A stretch of 64,000 nt of DNA from Segniliparus rotundus DSM 44985. Its GTDB lineage: Bacteria; Actinomycetota; Actinomycetes; Mycobacteriales; Mycobacteriaceae. Shown one piece after another: positions 30,165 to 38,809 of the stretch; positions within the stretch are counted from its first letter, which is position 1; the number at the start of each line of letters is the position of its first letter. The notes under the pieces were generated by a model. The model was not told where the DNA came from and searched no databases. It saw nothing but the letters and a program-made list of their open reading frames with translations. The DNA is taken from assembly GCF_000092825.1 (NCBI RefSeq), contig NC_014168.1, forward strand, positions 2,347,946 to 2,411,945. Direction: 5' to 3'. Both the position numbers and the translations under genes were made by a program.

Positions 30165-30385
30165 GCGCCCAGTCGCCATGGCTGACCGTCCAGGAGGCCG
30201 CAGACTACGCCCGCCGCCACCCCGTCACCGTCCGCGCCGCGCTCAGCTCAGGGCAGCTGAAAGGCTACCGGCGCACCGTGCCGGGCGGTACATGGTCGAT
30301 CCGCCGCGACGACCTCGAGGCGTGGCTGACACAGCCGCCGGTCCAGCGCCGCCGCAAACGCCCCAACGCCGCCGCCGCAGCATGA
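30161..30385 (+). CDS. xis: Excisionase-type helix-turn-helix protein
   Basis: 74 aa MerR/excisionase-fold protein: WLTVQEAADYARRHPVTVRA followed by RRDDLEAWL and a basic tail. The GTG start overlaps the previous stop. In this family such proteins direct integrase to excise. Confidence 0.75.
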   Translation: MSAQSPWLTVQEAADYARRHPVTVRAALSSGQLKGYRRTVPGGTWSIRRDDLEAWLTQPPVQRRRKRPNAAAAA

Positions 30386-30404
30386 CACACAGGAGGGAAC
30401 AGAA

Positions 30405-30617
30405 GTGACCACAATGATCGCGGCGGGAGAGCCCAGCGACTCCCGTTTCACCCACGCCCTACAGGCGATCCGCGAGGCCAAAGCCTCGCTCGTCGAGCTC
30501 GCCGTGGAAGCGGACGACGACGCTGCGGCGCAGGCGCTTCGCGCGGTGGCGCGGTTGCAGCACGCGGAGAAGGTGTGCCTGGGCGCGGGCCACTGGTGGC
30601 GAAGGAGCGCGGCATGA
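30405..30617 (+). CDS. Small phage protein, unknown
   Basis: 70 aa, mostly one long helix (HALQAIREAKASLVELAVEA). GTG start with AGGAGGG 7 nt upstream. Its stop overlaps the exonuclease start as ATGA. Not recognised. Confidence 0.6.
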   Translation: MTTMIAAGEPSDSRFTHALQAIREAKASLVELAVEADDDAAAQALRAVARLQHAEKVCLGAGHWWRRSAA

Positions 30618-31411
30618 CCATCATCACCACACGGGCGGAGGTGTCGCGCGACCGTTGGGGCCGCCCGCTCATCGCCCCGCCCGGCGGCGGCAAGCCGGTC
30701 CCCTACCAGCGGACCACGAGGTTTGTCGCGGCCCTGTCGGACACCTACTCGCTGTCGCAGTGGCAGCGCCGCCAGGTCGCGACCGGGCTCGCGGCACGCC
30801 CGGACCTGCTCCTCGCCGCCTCGACCGCCGACCCGACAGACAAGGCGGGGTTGGACCGGATCTGCGAGCAAGCAGCGGAGGCGGCCGGGGCGAAACGAGC
30901 GGCGACCGTCGGCGCCGCCTTGCACAGGCTGACCGAGCGCGTCGACCTCGGCCAGGACACCGGCCCGGTGCCCGAGGCGCACAGAGCCGACATCGCCGCC
31001 TTCCAGCGCGAGACGTCCGGGCTCCAGGTCGCCGCTGTCGAGCAGTTCCGGGTGAACGACGAGCTGAAGGTCGCGGGCACCGCAGACCGGATCGTGCGCT
31101 GGCGCGGGAAGCTCCACATCGCGGACGTGAAGACCGGCAGCGTCGAGCACGACGTCGGGCGGATCGCGATGCAGCTCGCCATGTACGCCCACAGCGTCCC
31201 CTACGATCCCGCTGTCGGCGAGCGACGACCCGACCCCGAGCCCGTCGACCTCGGCAGCGCCCTGATCGTCCACCTCCCCGCAGGAGAAGGACACTGCGAG
31301 CTGATCTGGGTGAACATCCGCGAGGGCTGGGAAGCCTGCCAGCTCGCCGCGAAGGTGTGGGCCTGGCGCAAGCACAAGCTGCGCGACCTCACAGCGGCGT
31401 TCGCCGCATAA
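30614..31411 (+). CDS. RecB/Cas4-like PD-(D/E)XK exonuclease
   Basis: 265 aa. The nuclease core is visible: AGTADRIVRWRGKLHIADVKTGS, with the D and DxK residues, followed by QLAMYAHSVPYD (QxxxY). Phage recombination exonucleases of this type work with an ssDNA-binding or annealing partner, possibly the next gene. ATG at 30614 with GAAGGAG upstream. Confidence 0.75.
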   Translation: MTIITTRAEVSRDRWGRPLIAPPGGGKPVPYQRTTRFVAALSDTYSLSQWQRRQVATGLAARPDLLLAASTADPTDKAGLDRICEQAAEAAGAKRAATVGAALHRLTERVDLGQDTGPVPEAHRADIAAFQRETSGLQVAAVEQFRVNDELKVAGTADRIVRWRGKLHIADVKTGSVEHDVGRIAMQLAMYAHSVPYDPAVGERRPDPEPVDLGSALIVHLPAGEGHCELIWVNIREGWEACQLAAKVWAWRKHKLRDLTAAFAA

Positions 31412-31416
31412 AAGCT

Positions 31417-31434
31417 CCCCGGCATAAGCCGGGG
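31417..31434 (+). terminator. Short stem-loop after exonuclease gene
   Basis: CCCCGGC/GCCGGGG with an ATAA loop, six bases after the stop codon. No T-run. Candidate terminator or mRNA-processing site. Confidence 0.45.
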
Positions 31435-31537
31435 CGACGACTTCCCCCTTCCCCGAACACGGGAGAAGTCTGCCCATTGGAATCAAACACCAGTTCTTTT
31501 CCGCTCTTCATCAAACACATGGAAGGAAACAACAATC

Positions 31538-31933
31538 ATGTCCGAATACCTGACCCCGCCCTCCGCCGGAGACTGGTTCCGCTACGGCGAGCACGAGGGG
31601 GAGCTGCTGCTCGTCACCCCGCACGAGTTCCGCGAGGGCGCGCCCAGCCAATGGGGCGACCGCGACGTCGTCGACTGCACCGTCATCGCCATCGACGACG
31701 CGGGGCGCGCGGAGCAGTACGACGACGTGGAGATCGACAAGAAACGCCTCGTCAAATCATTGCGGAAAGCCATCGGCAAAGGCTCGGTCCTCGGGCGCCT
31801 CGCCAAGGGCGAGTCCAAAAACGGCTTCCCCGCCCCCTGGATCCTCGTCGACCCCACCCCCGCCGACCGCGAACTCGCCGACAAAGCCCTCACCGGCTCG
31901 GCGAAGCCGTCCGACGACCAGCCGCCGTGGTGA
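31538..31933 (+). CDS. Phage early protein, possible ssDNA-binding partner
   Basis: 131 aa, acidic, predicted beta-rich N-terminus (GDWFRYGEHEGELLLVTPHE and DVVDCTVIAIDDAGRAEQYD) with a Pro-rich tail. Position after an exonuclease and the tail ending DDQPPW resemble OB-fold ssDNA-binding proteins, but this is inference. GGAAGGAA precedes the ATG. Confidence 0.6.
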   Translation: MSEYLTPPSAGDWFRYGEHEGELLLVTPHEFREGAPSQWGDRDVVDCTVIAIDDAGRAEQYDDVEIDKKRLVKSLRKAIGKGSVLGRLAKGESKNGFPAPWILVDPTPADRELADKALTGSAKPSDDQPPW

Positions 31934-32424
31934 GCGCCAGCAGCGTCCGGTTGTCCCCCGAGCCTCGCCCGGGGTACAACCGGACCCCGGATCGCTGGGG
32001 CGCCGTGCCCATCCCGGCACGAGTCGCAGAGCGGGCTGCGAAGCACTGCCTGCCCGCGCTCGGGGGCTGCTGGATCAGCCTGTACTCGACCGCGAGCCAC
32101 GGGTACGCGCAGATCGGCTGGCAAGACCGGGGCTTTCGCGCCATGACCACAGCCCACCGCGCCGCCTGGGTCTTCTTCCACGGGCAGATCCCCCTCGGGA
32201 TGACCGTCGACCACCGCTGCAAGAACCGCCGCTGCGTGAACCCCGAGCACCTGCGGCTGCTGACGAACTTCGAGAACGCCCGCCGGACCCGTGGCCGGGA
32301 CTGGCCCATCGGCGAATGCGCGCACGGGCACCCCAACAGCCTGCTGCGCGTCGCCGCGACCGGCAGAACCTACTGCTCCGCTTGCGCCGAGTGGCAGCCT
32401 GCGGCCACACGTCTCGCCGCCTGA
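31930..32424 (+). CDS. HNH endonuclease
   Basis: 164 aa. The HNH motif is TVDHRCKNRRCVNPEHLRLL, preceded by the DNA-interacting segment AHRAAWVFFHGQIP. A second zinc-like set (ECAHGH and YCSACAEW) follows. GTG start overlaps the preceding stop as GTGA. Typical phage homing or recombination nuclease; could be a free-standing intron-type nuclease. Confidence 0.8.
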   Translation: MSASSVRLSPEPRPGYNRTPDRWGAVPIPARVAERAAKHCLPALGGCWISLYSTASHGYAQIGWQDRGFRAMTTAHRAAWVFFHGQIPLGMTVDHRCKNRRCVNPEHLRLLTNFENARRTRGRDWPIGECAHGHPNSLLRVAATGRTYCSACAEWQPAATRLAA

Positions 32425-32449
32425 CCGAACCGAGAGGACGAAGATCACC

Positions 32450-34735
32450 ATGGCCGCTTCGGTCTACGCCGAGCACGCCCCGAGGTACTGGGCCGCCGGG
32501 TGGCGCGGGGTCTTGCCCCTGCCGCCCGGCGCGAAGACCCCGCCCCCCACCGGGTTCACCGGGCACGACGGCCCGGCCCCCTCGTGGGCGGACGTTGTGG
32601 CGTGGTCGGAGGAGCGCGCGGGGTCGAACCTCGCCCTGCGCCTGCCCGACGGCGTCGTCGGGATCGACATCGACCACTACGCGGGCAAACGCGGCGGGGA
32701 CACCCTCGCCGAGGCCGTGCGCCGCTGGGGGCCGCTGCCCCCCACCGTCATGTCGACCAGCCGGGAGGACGGCGTGTCGGGCATCCGCCTCTACCGCCTC
32801 CCCTCGCCCGCGGCGCTGACGACGCAGATCGGGTTCCCCGAGCTGGGGCTCGGCGGGATCGAGGTCGTCCAACGCCACCACCGCTACCTCGTGGCCCCGC
32901 CCTCCATCCATCCCGAGGGGCGCGCCTACCGATGGCTCGACTCCCAGGCCATGGGCCCGGCGGAGCTTCCCGAGCCCGGCTCGCTGCCGCTTCTGCCGGA
33001 GCGCTGGCGAGACGCCCTCGCCGCCGCCCCCGCGCCCATCGCCGCCCCCGCGCCCATCGCAGCGTCCGACCCCGCCGCCGCGCTCGCCTCGCTGCGCGGC
33101 GGCGCGATGAGCGAGACCGTGCGCGAGCGGCTCGACAAGCACGTCGCAACCGTGCGCGACCCCGGCGCGGGATCGCGCCACGACGCCGCGCTCAAAGGGG
33201 CCCTCGCCCTGCTGCGCCTGGGCGAGCAGGGCCACCCGGGGGTGCGTGAGGCACTCGACGAGCTCGGGCGCGCGTTCGTCGCAGCCACCACCGCAGACGG
33301 CAGCCGCACACCCCACCAAGCCGTCGACGAATTCCTCCGCATGGTCGAGAACCCGCGCGGGCACCGGCTCATCGCCGCCACCCCCACCCCCGACCCGGTC
33401 GCGCCCCGCCTGACCGACGAGGCCAACGCCGACCTGCTCGTCGCCGAGCACGGGCACGGGTTGCGCTACGACCCCGCGCGCGGCGCGTGGCTCGAATGGG
33501 ACCAGTCCCGCTGGGCTTACCGACCCGACGACGCCGCCTGCTTCCAAGCCGCCGTCAAGACCGCGAAATCCCTGCCCGAGCAGACCAAGGAGGAGCGCGA
33601 GCACAAGCGCCGCTCCCTGAACCTGCGCGGCCTGGAGGCCATGGTCAAAACCGCCCGCCGCGACCCGAGGATCCGCGTGGACCCCGAGAGGCTCGACGCC
33701 GACCCCATGCTCCTCAACACCCCGGGCGGCGTCGTCGACCTCGCCACCGGGGCCCTGCGCGAGCACGACCCCGAGGCCCTGTGCACCAAACTCGCCGGCT
33801 GCGCCCCCGACTTCGCCCAGCGCACCCCCATCTTCGACGCGTTCCTCGCCGTCAGCCTCGCCGACGATGCCGAGCTGATCGGCTACCTGCGCCGCCTCGC
33901 CGGATTAGCGGCCATCGGCCTGCCCTCCCCCATCCTGCCCTTCCTCCACGGAGCCGGGGCGAATGGCAAATCCGTCTTCGCCAACATCCTGCTGCGCGTG
34001 TTGGGCGACTACGCCACCACCGCGCCCCCGGACTTCCTGCTCGCCTCGCGCGGGGACCGCCACGAGGCCGAGATCGCGCGCCTGAAGGGCATGCGCCTTG
34101 TCGTCTGCTCGGAGGTGGAGCGCGACTCGCGCTTCGACGAGGCCCGCATCAAGCTCCTCACCGGGGGCGACCGGCTCACCGCCCGCTTCCTGTACGGGCA
34201 GCACTTCACCTTCGCCCCCAGCCACTGCGTCTGGCTCATGGGCAACCACCAGCCCGAAGTGCGCGCAGGCGGCGTGAGCTTCTGGCGCCGGATGCGGATG
34301 ATCCCCTTCACCGTCGTGGTCCCCGAGGCAGAGCGCGTCGACGCCCTCGACGAGCTCATCGCCCAAGAAGAAGGGCCGGGCGTGCTCGCGTGGATCGTGC
34401 GCGGAGCCCTCGAGGCCCGCCGCGACGGGCTCGCCGACCCCGAGAAGGTCCGCGCCGCCACCCGCGACTACGCCGAGGAGGAGGACGCGCTCGGGCGATT
34501 CCTCGCCGAGCGCTGCCGGATCGGGGGCGGGGACATGGTGAAGATCGAGGCCGGGCGCGTCTACCGCGCCTACAGCGCATGGTGCAGGCGCAGCGGCGAG
34601 AGCGAGATGAACCAGAACGTCTTCGGGCGCGAGCTCACCCGCCACGGGATCGGTCGTACCCGCTCGGGCAAGTGGTTCTACACCAACTTGCACCTGCTCC
34701 CCGACGACGAGGCCGACGAGCGGGAGGCCGCATGA
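32450..34735 (+). CDS. Primase-polymerase / D5-type superfamily 3 helicase
   Basis: 761 aa replication protein. The N-terminal prim-pol domain (from YWAAGWRGVLPLPPGAKTPP) has the catalytic GIDIDHY and a later VVQRHHRYLVAPPSIHP. The central D5 region contains Walker A HGAGANGKSVFANILL and DLLTGGDRLTAR-like and CVWLMGNHQPEV helicase motifs. It can drive replication of the element. The iteron-like repeats lie directly at its 3' end. Confidence 0.85.
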   Translation: MAASVYAEHAPRYWAAGWRGVLPLPPGAKTPPPTGFTGHDGPAPSWADVVAWSEERAGSNLALRLPDGVVGIDIDHYAGKRGGDTLAEAVRRWGPLPPTVMSTSREDGVSGIRLYRLPSPAALTTQIGFPELGLGGIEVVQRHHRYLVAPPSIHPEGRAYRWLDSQAMGPAELPEPGSLPLLPERWRDALAAAPAPIAAPAPIAASDPAAALASLRGGAMSETVRERLDKHVATVRDPGAGSRHDAALKGALALLRLGEQGHPGVREALDELGRAFVAATTADGSRTPHQAVDEFLRMVENPRGHRLIAATPTPDPVAPRLTDEANADLLVAEHGHGLRYDPARGAWLEWDQSRWAYRPDDAACFQAAVKTAKSLPEQTKEEREHKRRSLNLRGLEAMVKTARRDPRIRVDPERLDADPMLLNTPGGVVDLATGALREHDPEALCTKLAGCAPDFAQRTPIFDAFLAVSLADDAELIGYLRRLAGLAAIGLPSPILPFLHGAGANGKSVFANILLRVLGDYATTAPPDFLLASRGDRHEAEIARLKGMRLVVCSEVERDSRFDEARIKLLTGGDRLTARFLYGQHFTFAPSHCVWLMGNHQPEVRAGGVSFWRRMRMIPFTVVVPEAERVDALDELIAQEEGPGVLAWIVRGALEARRDGLADPEKVRAATRDYAEEEDALGRFLAERCRIGGGDMVKIEAGRVYRAYSAWCRRSGESEMNQNVFGRELTRHGIGRTRSGKWFYTNLHLLPDDEADEREAA

Positions 34736-35022
34736 GCGCCCTGGACCTATCTGGACCTATCCCGGACGCATTCCGCCGGGAATACGTCCACAACAAATCC
34801 ACAGCTCAAAGCCTGTTTCTGGATGGATTTGGACGTATTGGACGTATTTTCCGGGACATAAACGCCAGTCGTGCGCGCCTGTGCGCAGGGAAAGGGTTTC
34901 CCGAAACGGGCCGAATACGTCCAGCCGAACCCCTCCTTCGACCCACCAGACCCCGCGCCACCTGCGCGGACTCCCCTGAAACACGGCTGGACCATTCCGG
35001 CCGGAAAAGGTCCAGCCCCTGA
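34732..35022 (+). CDS. Doubtful small ORF over the iteron region
   Basis: 96 codons starting with an ATGA overlap to the primase stop. The product (SALDLSGPIPDAFRREYVHN then Arg/Pro-rich) resembles no family, and its bases are dominated by repeated TGGAC[C/G]TAT units. The overlap argues for translation; the repeat content argues that the DNA itself is the functional part. Confidence 0.3.
   Translation: MSALDLSGPIPDAFRREYVHNKSTAQSLFLDGFGRIGRIFRDINASRARLCAGKGFPETGRIRPAEPLLRPTRPRATCADSPETRLDHSGRKRSSP
34742..34923. repeat. Iteron-like TGGAC[C/G]TAT repeats, candidate replication origin
   Basis: Six copies. TGGACCTATC at 34742 and 34752, TGGACGTATT at 34830 and 34839, and the reverse complement AATACGTCCA at 34781 and 34914. 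The repeats come in a 10-bp tandem, a 9-bp tandem and two inverted singles. Location behind the helicase gene suits an origin or a partition/operator site. Confidence 0.6.
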
Positions 35023-35050
35023 GCGGACCCCTCATGAAAGGAAAAACGCT

Positions 35051-35434
35051 GTGAGCGAGCAGAACGAGGACCAAGACTGGCGGGAGGAAGGCTTCGACGA
35101 GCTCTCGCGGCGGTCGCTGGGCCGCCTGGCCCCGGTGTGGGTAGAGGCCGTGGAGTTCTTGTGGGAGCGGCTGCGCGAGGACGAGCGCTTGGCGCTCGCC
35201 GCGCCGAAGGAGCCGCGCCCGACAGGGTGTTGGGGCCCCGAGCGCGTGCTCGCCGAATGCGAGGCGAAACGACTCATGCTCCACGACGTCGCGTGCTTCG
35301 CGGACCCGCGCGAGTCCCAGTTCGACCACGCCAACCTCCTCCAAGCGCTCCTGCAGCCGCACGAGGGCCACCCCGACCACCGCGCCGGGTGGCAGGAGTT
35401 GCTCGACGAGGAGGGATGCCGGTATCCGCTCTGA
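35051..35434 (+). CDS. DUF6221-like phage protein
   Basis: 127 aa. The pattern WVEAVEFLWERLREDERLAL, then ERVLAECEAKRLMLH, then HPDHRAGWQELL matches the actinobacterial/phage DUF6221 family, whose function is unknown. GTG at 35051 with AAAGGAA eight bases before it. The following 35435-35610 contains a frame ending GPGQTGLF that has no start codon. Confidence 0.65.
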   Translation: MSEQNEDQDWREEGFDELSRRSLGRLAPVWVEAVEFLWERLREDERLALAAPKEPRPTGCWGPERVLAECEAKRLMLHDVACFADPRESQFDHANLLQALLQPHEGHPDHRAGWQELLDEEGCRYPL

Positions 35435-35610
35435 CCTCGATCCCGCGCGGCTGCCCGCCCGGATCCTCGGAGCCCGCCCCATCGACGAGCCCGACCCGCA
35501 GCCCCACCCCGAGCCGCAGCCGAAGCGCGGGAAGCGGGAGCCGGGCCCCGGCCAGACCGGGCTGTTCTGAACCAACCCATGACGAAGCAACGACGAGAAG
35601 GAGGATCACG

Positions 35611-35982
35611 GTGACGAACCGTATGAAAGCGAAAGGCGACCGCGCCGAGCGCGCCGTCAAGGACATGGCCGCCGCCAACGGGTTCCCGTGGTGCGAGCGC
35701 CTCAAGGCCGGGGACCAGCGCGACAAGGGCGACCTCTCGCTCGCCCCCGGCGTGATCGCGCAAGTGAAGGACCGCAAGACGCTTTCGCTCCGGCAGTGGC
35801 TTGTGGACACGGAGGCGCAGCGGGTGAACGCGCGTGCGGACGTGGGGGTGCTGGTGGTCAAGCTCGCGTCGCCTGGCAAGGCCCCGGTGTGGGCGGCGGT
35901 CATGGAGCTGCCGGGGTGGTTGTCGCTGGCCCGCCAAGCCGGGTGGGGCGAACCGTTGGAGCAGGAGGCGGACTGTGCCTGA
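35611..35982 (+). CDS. Resolvase-like PD-(D/E)XK nuclease
   Basis: 123 aa. KGDRAERAVKDMAAANGFPW, then KAGDQRDKGDLSLAPGVIAQ with VKDRK: the E...D...QVK arrangement of small Holliday-junction-resolvase/VRR-type nucleases. GTG at 35611 has AGAAGGAGG upstream. In phage early operons such enzymes resolve replication intermediates. Confidence 0.7.
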   Translation: MTNRMKAKGDRAERAVKDMAAANGFPWCERLKAGDQRDKGDLSLAPGVIAQVKDRKTLSLRQWLVDTEAQRVNARADVGVLVVKLASPGKAPVWAAVMELPGWLSLARQAGWGEPLEQEADCA

Positions 35983-36295
35983 ACCGCGAGAAGCATTGAA
36001 GAGGACCGTTGGGGCGCTGCCGCTGCCAGCTCCGCCGGAGTGGACCGAGCATGCGCTCTGCGCGCAGGTCGGCGGCGACGCGTGGTTCCCCGAGCCCGGC
36101 GACAGCGCCCCCAAGGCCAGACAGATCTGCCAACAGTGCCCCGTGAAGCGGGAGTGTCTCGCCTGGGCCGTCGCGAACGACGAGCGGGACGGGGTGTGGG
36201 GCGGGATCTGCTTCGCCAGCCCGCTCAACCGCATCAAAGCCCGAGTCTCGCTCGGGCTCCCCGCCCAACTCCCGAGAAAAGGAGCAGCCGCCTGA
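35975..36295 (+). CDS. WhiB-family iron-sulfur transcription factor
   Basis: 106 aa. Four cysteines in the family pattern (ALCAQ, then ICQQCPVKRECLAWA) and the G-[VI]-W-G-G turn in RDGVWGGICF. GTG start with GGAGG upstream, overlapping the nuclease gene by 8 bp. Phage WhiB proteins can alter host promoter choice or septation; its role here is unknown. Confidence 0.88.
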   Translation: MPEPREALKRTVGALPLPAPPEWTEHALCAQVGGDAWFPEPGDSAPKARQICQQCPVKRECLAWAVANDERDGVWGGICFASPLNRIKARVSLGLPAQLPRKGAAA

Positions 36296-36909
36296 TGGCG
36301 AACTTCCGGCCCTGCCAGCACCCCGACTGCAAAGACGTCAACGGCAACCCACGCTTGACTGACCGGGGCATGTGCGACCGCTGCTACGAGCGCCTCCCCG
36401 CGCTCGTCGAAGGCTTGGTCGCGGACTACAAGTGGCTCAAAGCCGCGATGCCCCGCCCGCCCGCGCCGGACGACCTCGGGCGCAAAGCCACCCCGACCGG
36501 GTGGGGGCACCCCGCCGCGTGGGCGAGCGCGATCTGCGCGGACATCGCGTTCTGGCTCCACGCCGCCCGACGCCTGCTCGCGGAGGCTGAGGACAAGACC
36601 CCGCCCGAGCGGCCTGGGGACGAGAGGACCGCGGTCGCGCTCGCGCACCGCGCCGTGAACTCCAAGCTCGACCAGTTCACCAAGCTGGACGGCGCGGGCG
36701 AGATCGTCGCGCAATGGCTCCTGCTCCGCAAACGGGTCAGGGTCGCGTGCGGGCTCGCCAGGGACGTCACCTGGATACCCCAGCCCTGCCCCAACCCCGC
36801 CTGCGGGGACTATCTGGTGTTCTGGATCAAAGATGTCGGGTTCGAGGCCGTGCGCTGCGAGAAGTGCGGGCAGCCGATGCAGCTGAGCGAGATTCCCGAA
36901 GCGGCGTGA
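36295..36909 (+). CDS. Zinc-ribbon phage protein, unknown
   Basis: 204 aa. Two cysteine clusters: N-terminal PCQHPDCKDVNGNP with MCDRCYERL, and C-terminal PCPNPACGDY with RCEKCGQPM. Helical middle. The pattern is common in actinophage proteins next to WhiB. Starts in TGATG overlap with whiB. Likely nucleic-acid binding. Confidence 0.65.
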   Translation: MANFRPCQHPDCKDVNGNPRLTDRGMCDRCYERLPALVEGLVADYKWLKAAMPRPPAPDDLGRKATPTGWGHPAAWASAICADIAFWLHAARRLLAEAEDKTPPERPGDERTAVALAHRAVNSKLDQFTKLDGAGEIVAQWLLLRKRVRVACGLARDVTWIPQPCPNPACGDYLVFWIKDVGFEAVRCEKCGQPMQLSEIPEAA

Positions 36910-36983
36910 CCCGCCGCCCATCCTGCGCGCAGCTATCAGATGCCCTGTGGATTTCGATCTTCTCGGGTGACACCCCTCCGCGT

Positions 36984-36989
36984 TATGAT
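36984..36989 (+). promoter_or_regulatory. Candidate -10 of the 489-aa cargo gene
   Basis: TATGAT, five bases before the ATG at 36995, with no Shine-Dalgarno. Suggests a separate leaderless transcript for the cargo gene. No convincing -35 is seen. Confidence 0.5.
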
Positions 36990-36994
36990 GTTGC

Positions 36995-38464
36995 ATGCGC
37001 TTCTCCACCGCCTTCAGCATCAATCGGCCAGACAAGGCGGAATGGTTCGACACGAACGTCAAGTTCGACACTCCGCTTTTCGTCAACCCGTTCCTTATCT
37101 ACAGAGACGAGGATCCGCGCTGGAAGGGCGCGCAGGACGACGTGGCGGAATACTTCAGGACAGTCCTCGAATTGCTGAAAAGAGCCAACGGCGACCGCAG
37201 GTCCGCGTCGTGGGGCAAGGCCATCGGGCTCCTGTGCTTCCCCGAGCCCAACGAATTCGCGCTCGGGTTGTCGATGGGCTCGCCTGACGGGAAGGGAATC
37301 GGCCCGAAGCAGGCCGCGACGATGGCCGATCTTCTCGCAGAAGCCACTGATCTAAAGCTCGACGACACCTTCATCGGGCAACTCGCGATCCTCAGCGAAG
37401 GCGTCGGGCCCGACGGCATCAGCGACATGATCTGCAACATCCTCAAGCCCAGGTTCGTCCAGTACACACAGCGGGTCGCGAACGCGCTCGGCGCGGAACT
37501 GCATACCGTGACAGTCACACGAGGCTTGTGGGACAACGATCTGCAGACCTGGCTCGACCCGAAGACGCCAGTTCCTCTTGTCACCCGCAACGGCAAGCGA
37601 TATCCCGTGCTCCTGGTCCCCGAACGGTTTCTCGACGACATCCCCTGCGTCAGCAAAACCGAGTTCTGGGCCTGGGCGCAGTCCAGCATCGGGGCGAAAC
37701 TTCGCAACGACTTCAACTACGACTTAAGCAAAACGCTCGTGAGAAACGAAGAGAAGAAGGAGAAACTGGCGCAAGAGCTCGCCGCCAGAAACGCCCAAGC
37801 CCTTCGCCATTACGTCCGCCAGGCTGCAGACGGCGCCACGCCTTACGACATCGAGAACGACCCCGACCTGCTCGTCACATGGGAGGAGAGCGGGAACGAG
37901 GCCGCGACCAGAACCTCCTCGCCACCAGCGCCGCAGACACAGGCCGATTTCGAGCGCTGGCTGCTCGACATGGCGGACGCCTTCAAGCACTGTGTGGAGG
38001 AGAACGCCCTCTGGCGAGTCTTGTGGGACGACGAGTTGCGCCACCCCCGCAAGGAGAGCATCGTCCAAGTCGTCGCCAGGTCGGTCTGGCTGCACTACTG
38101 CCACGCCAGCAACATCGACGTCAGCAGAGAAGCGCAATGCGGGCGCGGCCTGGTCGACTTCAAATTCTCCCAGGGATTCCAGATGCGCGGGCTCCTAGAG
38201 GTCAAGCTCATGTCCAACGCCAACATCAAACACGGGGCCGACGCGCAGCTCCCCGCGTATATGAAGGGCGAAGAGGCGTTCTTCGGGATCTACCTCTGCG
38301 TCGGCTACACAGACGACGAGCTTTCCGATGAGAACAAACAAGCCGTCGCGGACACCTGCGCTGCGCGGAGCCGGGGCGACGCGATCCGCATCGTCCCGGT
38401 GTTCGTGGACGCGAGCCCCAAATCCCCGGCCTCGAAGCCAACCGCCGTGCACGCTCCTCGCTGA
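36995..38464 (+). CDS. Unrecognised cargo protein with C-terminal PD-(D/E)XK-like domain
   Basis: 489 aa. The N-terminal half begins RFSTAFSINRPDKAEWFDTN and has no family I recognise. The C-terminal third has a nuclease-like core: RKESIVQVVARSVWLHYCH, then GRGLVDFKFSQGFQMRGLLE with VKL, then DAQLPAYMKGEEAFFGIYLC. The GxVDF...ExK...Q..Y spacing is that of restriction-type nucleases. It stands alone, with its own promoter, at the border of the phage early genes, the usual place for anti-phage cargo. Defence function is inference. Confidence 0.65.
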   Translation: MRFSTAFSINRPDKAEWFDTNVKFDTPLFVNPFLIYRDEDPRWKGAQDDVAEYFRTVLELLKRANGDRRSASWGKAIGLLCFPEPNEFALGLSMGSPDGKGIGPKQAATMADLLAEATDLKLDDTFIGQLAILSEGVGPDGISDMICNILKPRFVQYTQRVANALGAELHTVTVTRGLWDNDLQTWLDPKTPVPLVTRNGKRYPVLLVPERFLDDIPCVSKTEFWAWAQSSIGAKLRNDFNYDLSKTLVRNEEKKEKLAQELAARNAQALRHYVRQAADGATPYDIENDPDLLVTWEESGNEAATRTSSPPAPQTQADFERWLLDMADAFKHCVEENALWRVLWDDELRHPRKESIVQVVARSVWLHYCHASNIDVSREAQCGRGLVDFKFSQGFQMRGLLEVKLMSNANIKHGADAQLPAYMKGEEAFFGIYLCVGYTDDELSDENKQAVADTCAARSRGDAIRIVPVFVDASPKSPASKPTAVHAPR

Positions 38465-38507
38465 CCTCAATCGCGCCGTGAGCAGCGCGAAACCCGCATT
38501 GCTGGCC

Positions 38508-38594
38508 AAATGTTCACAAGAGCAAGCCTGCTCGCGCGTGTCACGCGCAACGGGCCAGGACGGTCGTAACGTGCGTGTCAGCGGGACAGCTGCG
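38508..38594 (+). repeat. Intergenic repeat, copy 1
   Basis: About 87 bp from ATGTTCACAA to GGACAGCTGCGC, downstream of the 489-aa gene. It shares most positions with copy 2 at 40558, including GTGTCACGC, GGTCGTAACGTGC and GGACAGCTGCGC. Confidence 0.65.
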
Positions 38595-38612
38595 CGCACA
38601 CTGCTGTCCCGC
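38581..38612 (+). terminator. Stem-loop in the cargo intergenic region
   Basis: GCGGGACAGC/GCTGTCCCGC, a perfect 10-bp stem with a 12-nt loop, 117 bp after the 489-aa gene. No T-run. Terminator or operator. Confidence 0.45.
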
Positions 38613-38705
38613 AATGCCGGAGGGCGGGCAGCCGCGAGAAGAGCGCCAAGGGTGCTCTTCCCGAGTCCGGGATAGCGGCCCCGCTGTCCGTGCCTCTCCG
38701 CGCCT

Positions 38706-38768
38706 GGCGTGTCGCACCGATCCGCCCGGCGCGTTCGTAGTGTGCGTGCCAGCGGGGCCGTTGCGTCC
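38706..38768 (+). repeat. Intergenic repeat, diverged copy 3
   Basis: TCGTAGTGTGCGTGCCAGCG followed by GGGCCGTTGCG, a diverged version of the core shared by copies 1 and 2, preceded by a GCGTGTCGCA block at the matching distance. It lies directly upstream of the helix-turn-helix gene at 38810. Confidence 0.5.
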
Positions 38769-38809
38769 GCGAGGCGGCCGATCCGACACTCAACTGACAT
38801 AGAGGGATC

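Noticed and set aside
30655-32424. 589-codon plus-strand frame ahead of the HNH gene
   Set aside because: The first 425 codons are a shifted shadow of the exonuclease and the 131-aa gene. The GTG at 31930 overlapping the previous stop is the natural start.
34747-34995. Minus-strand 82-aa frame over the iterons
   Set aside because: Built mostly from the repeated motif and against the direction of the operon; no support as a gene.
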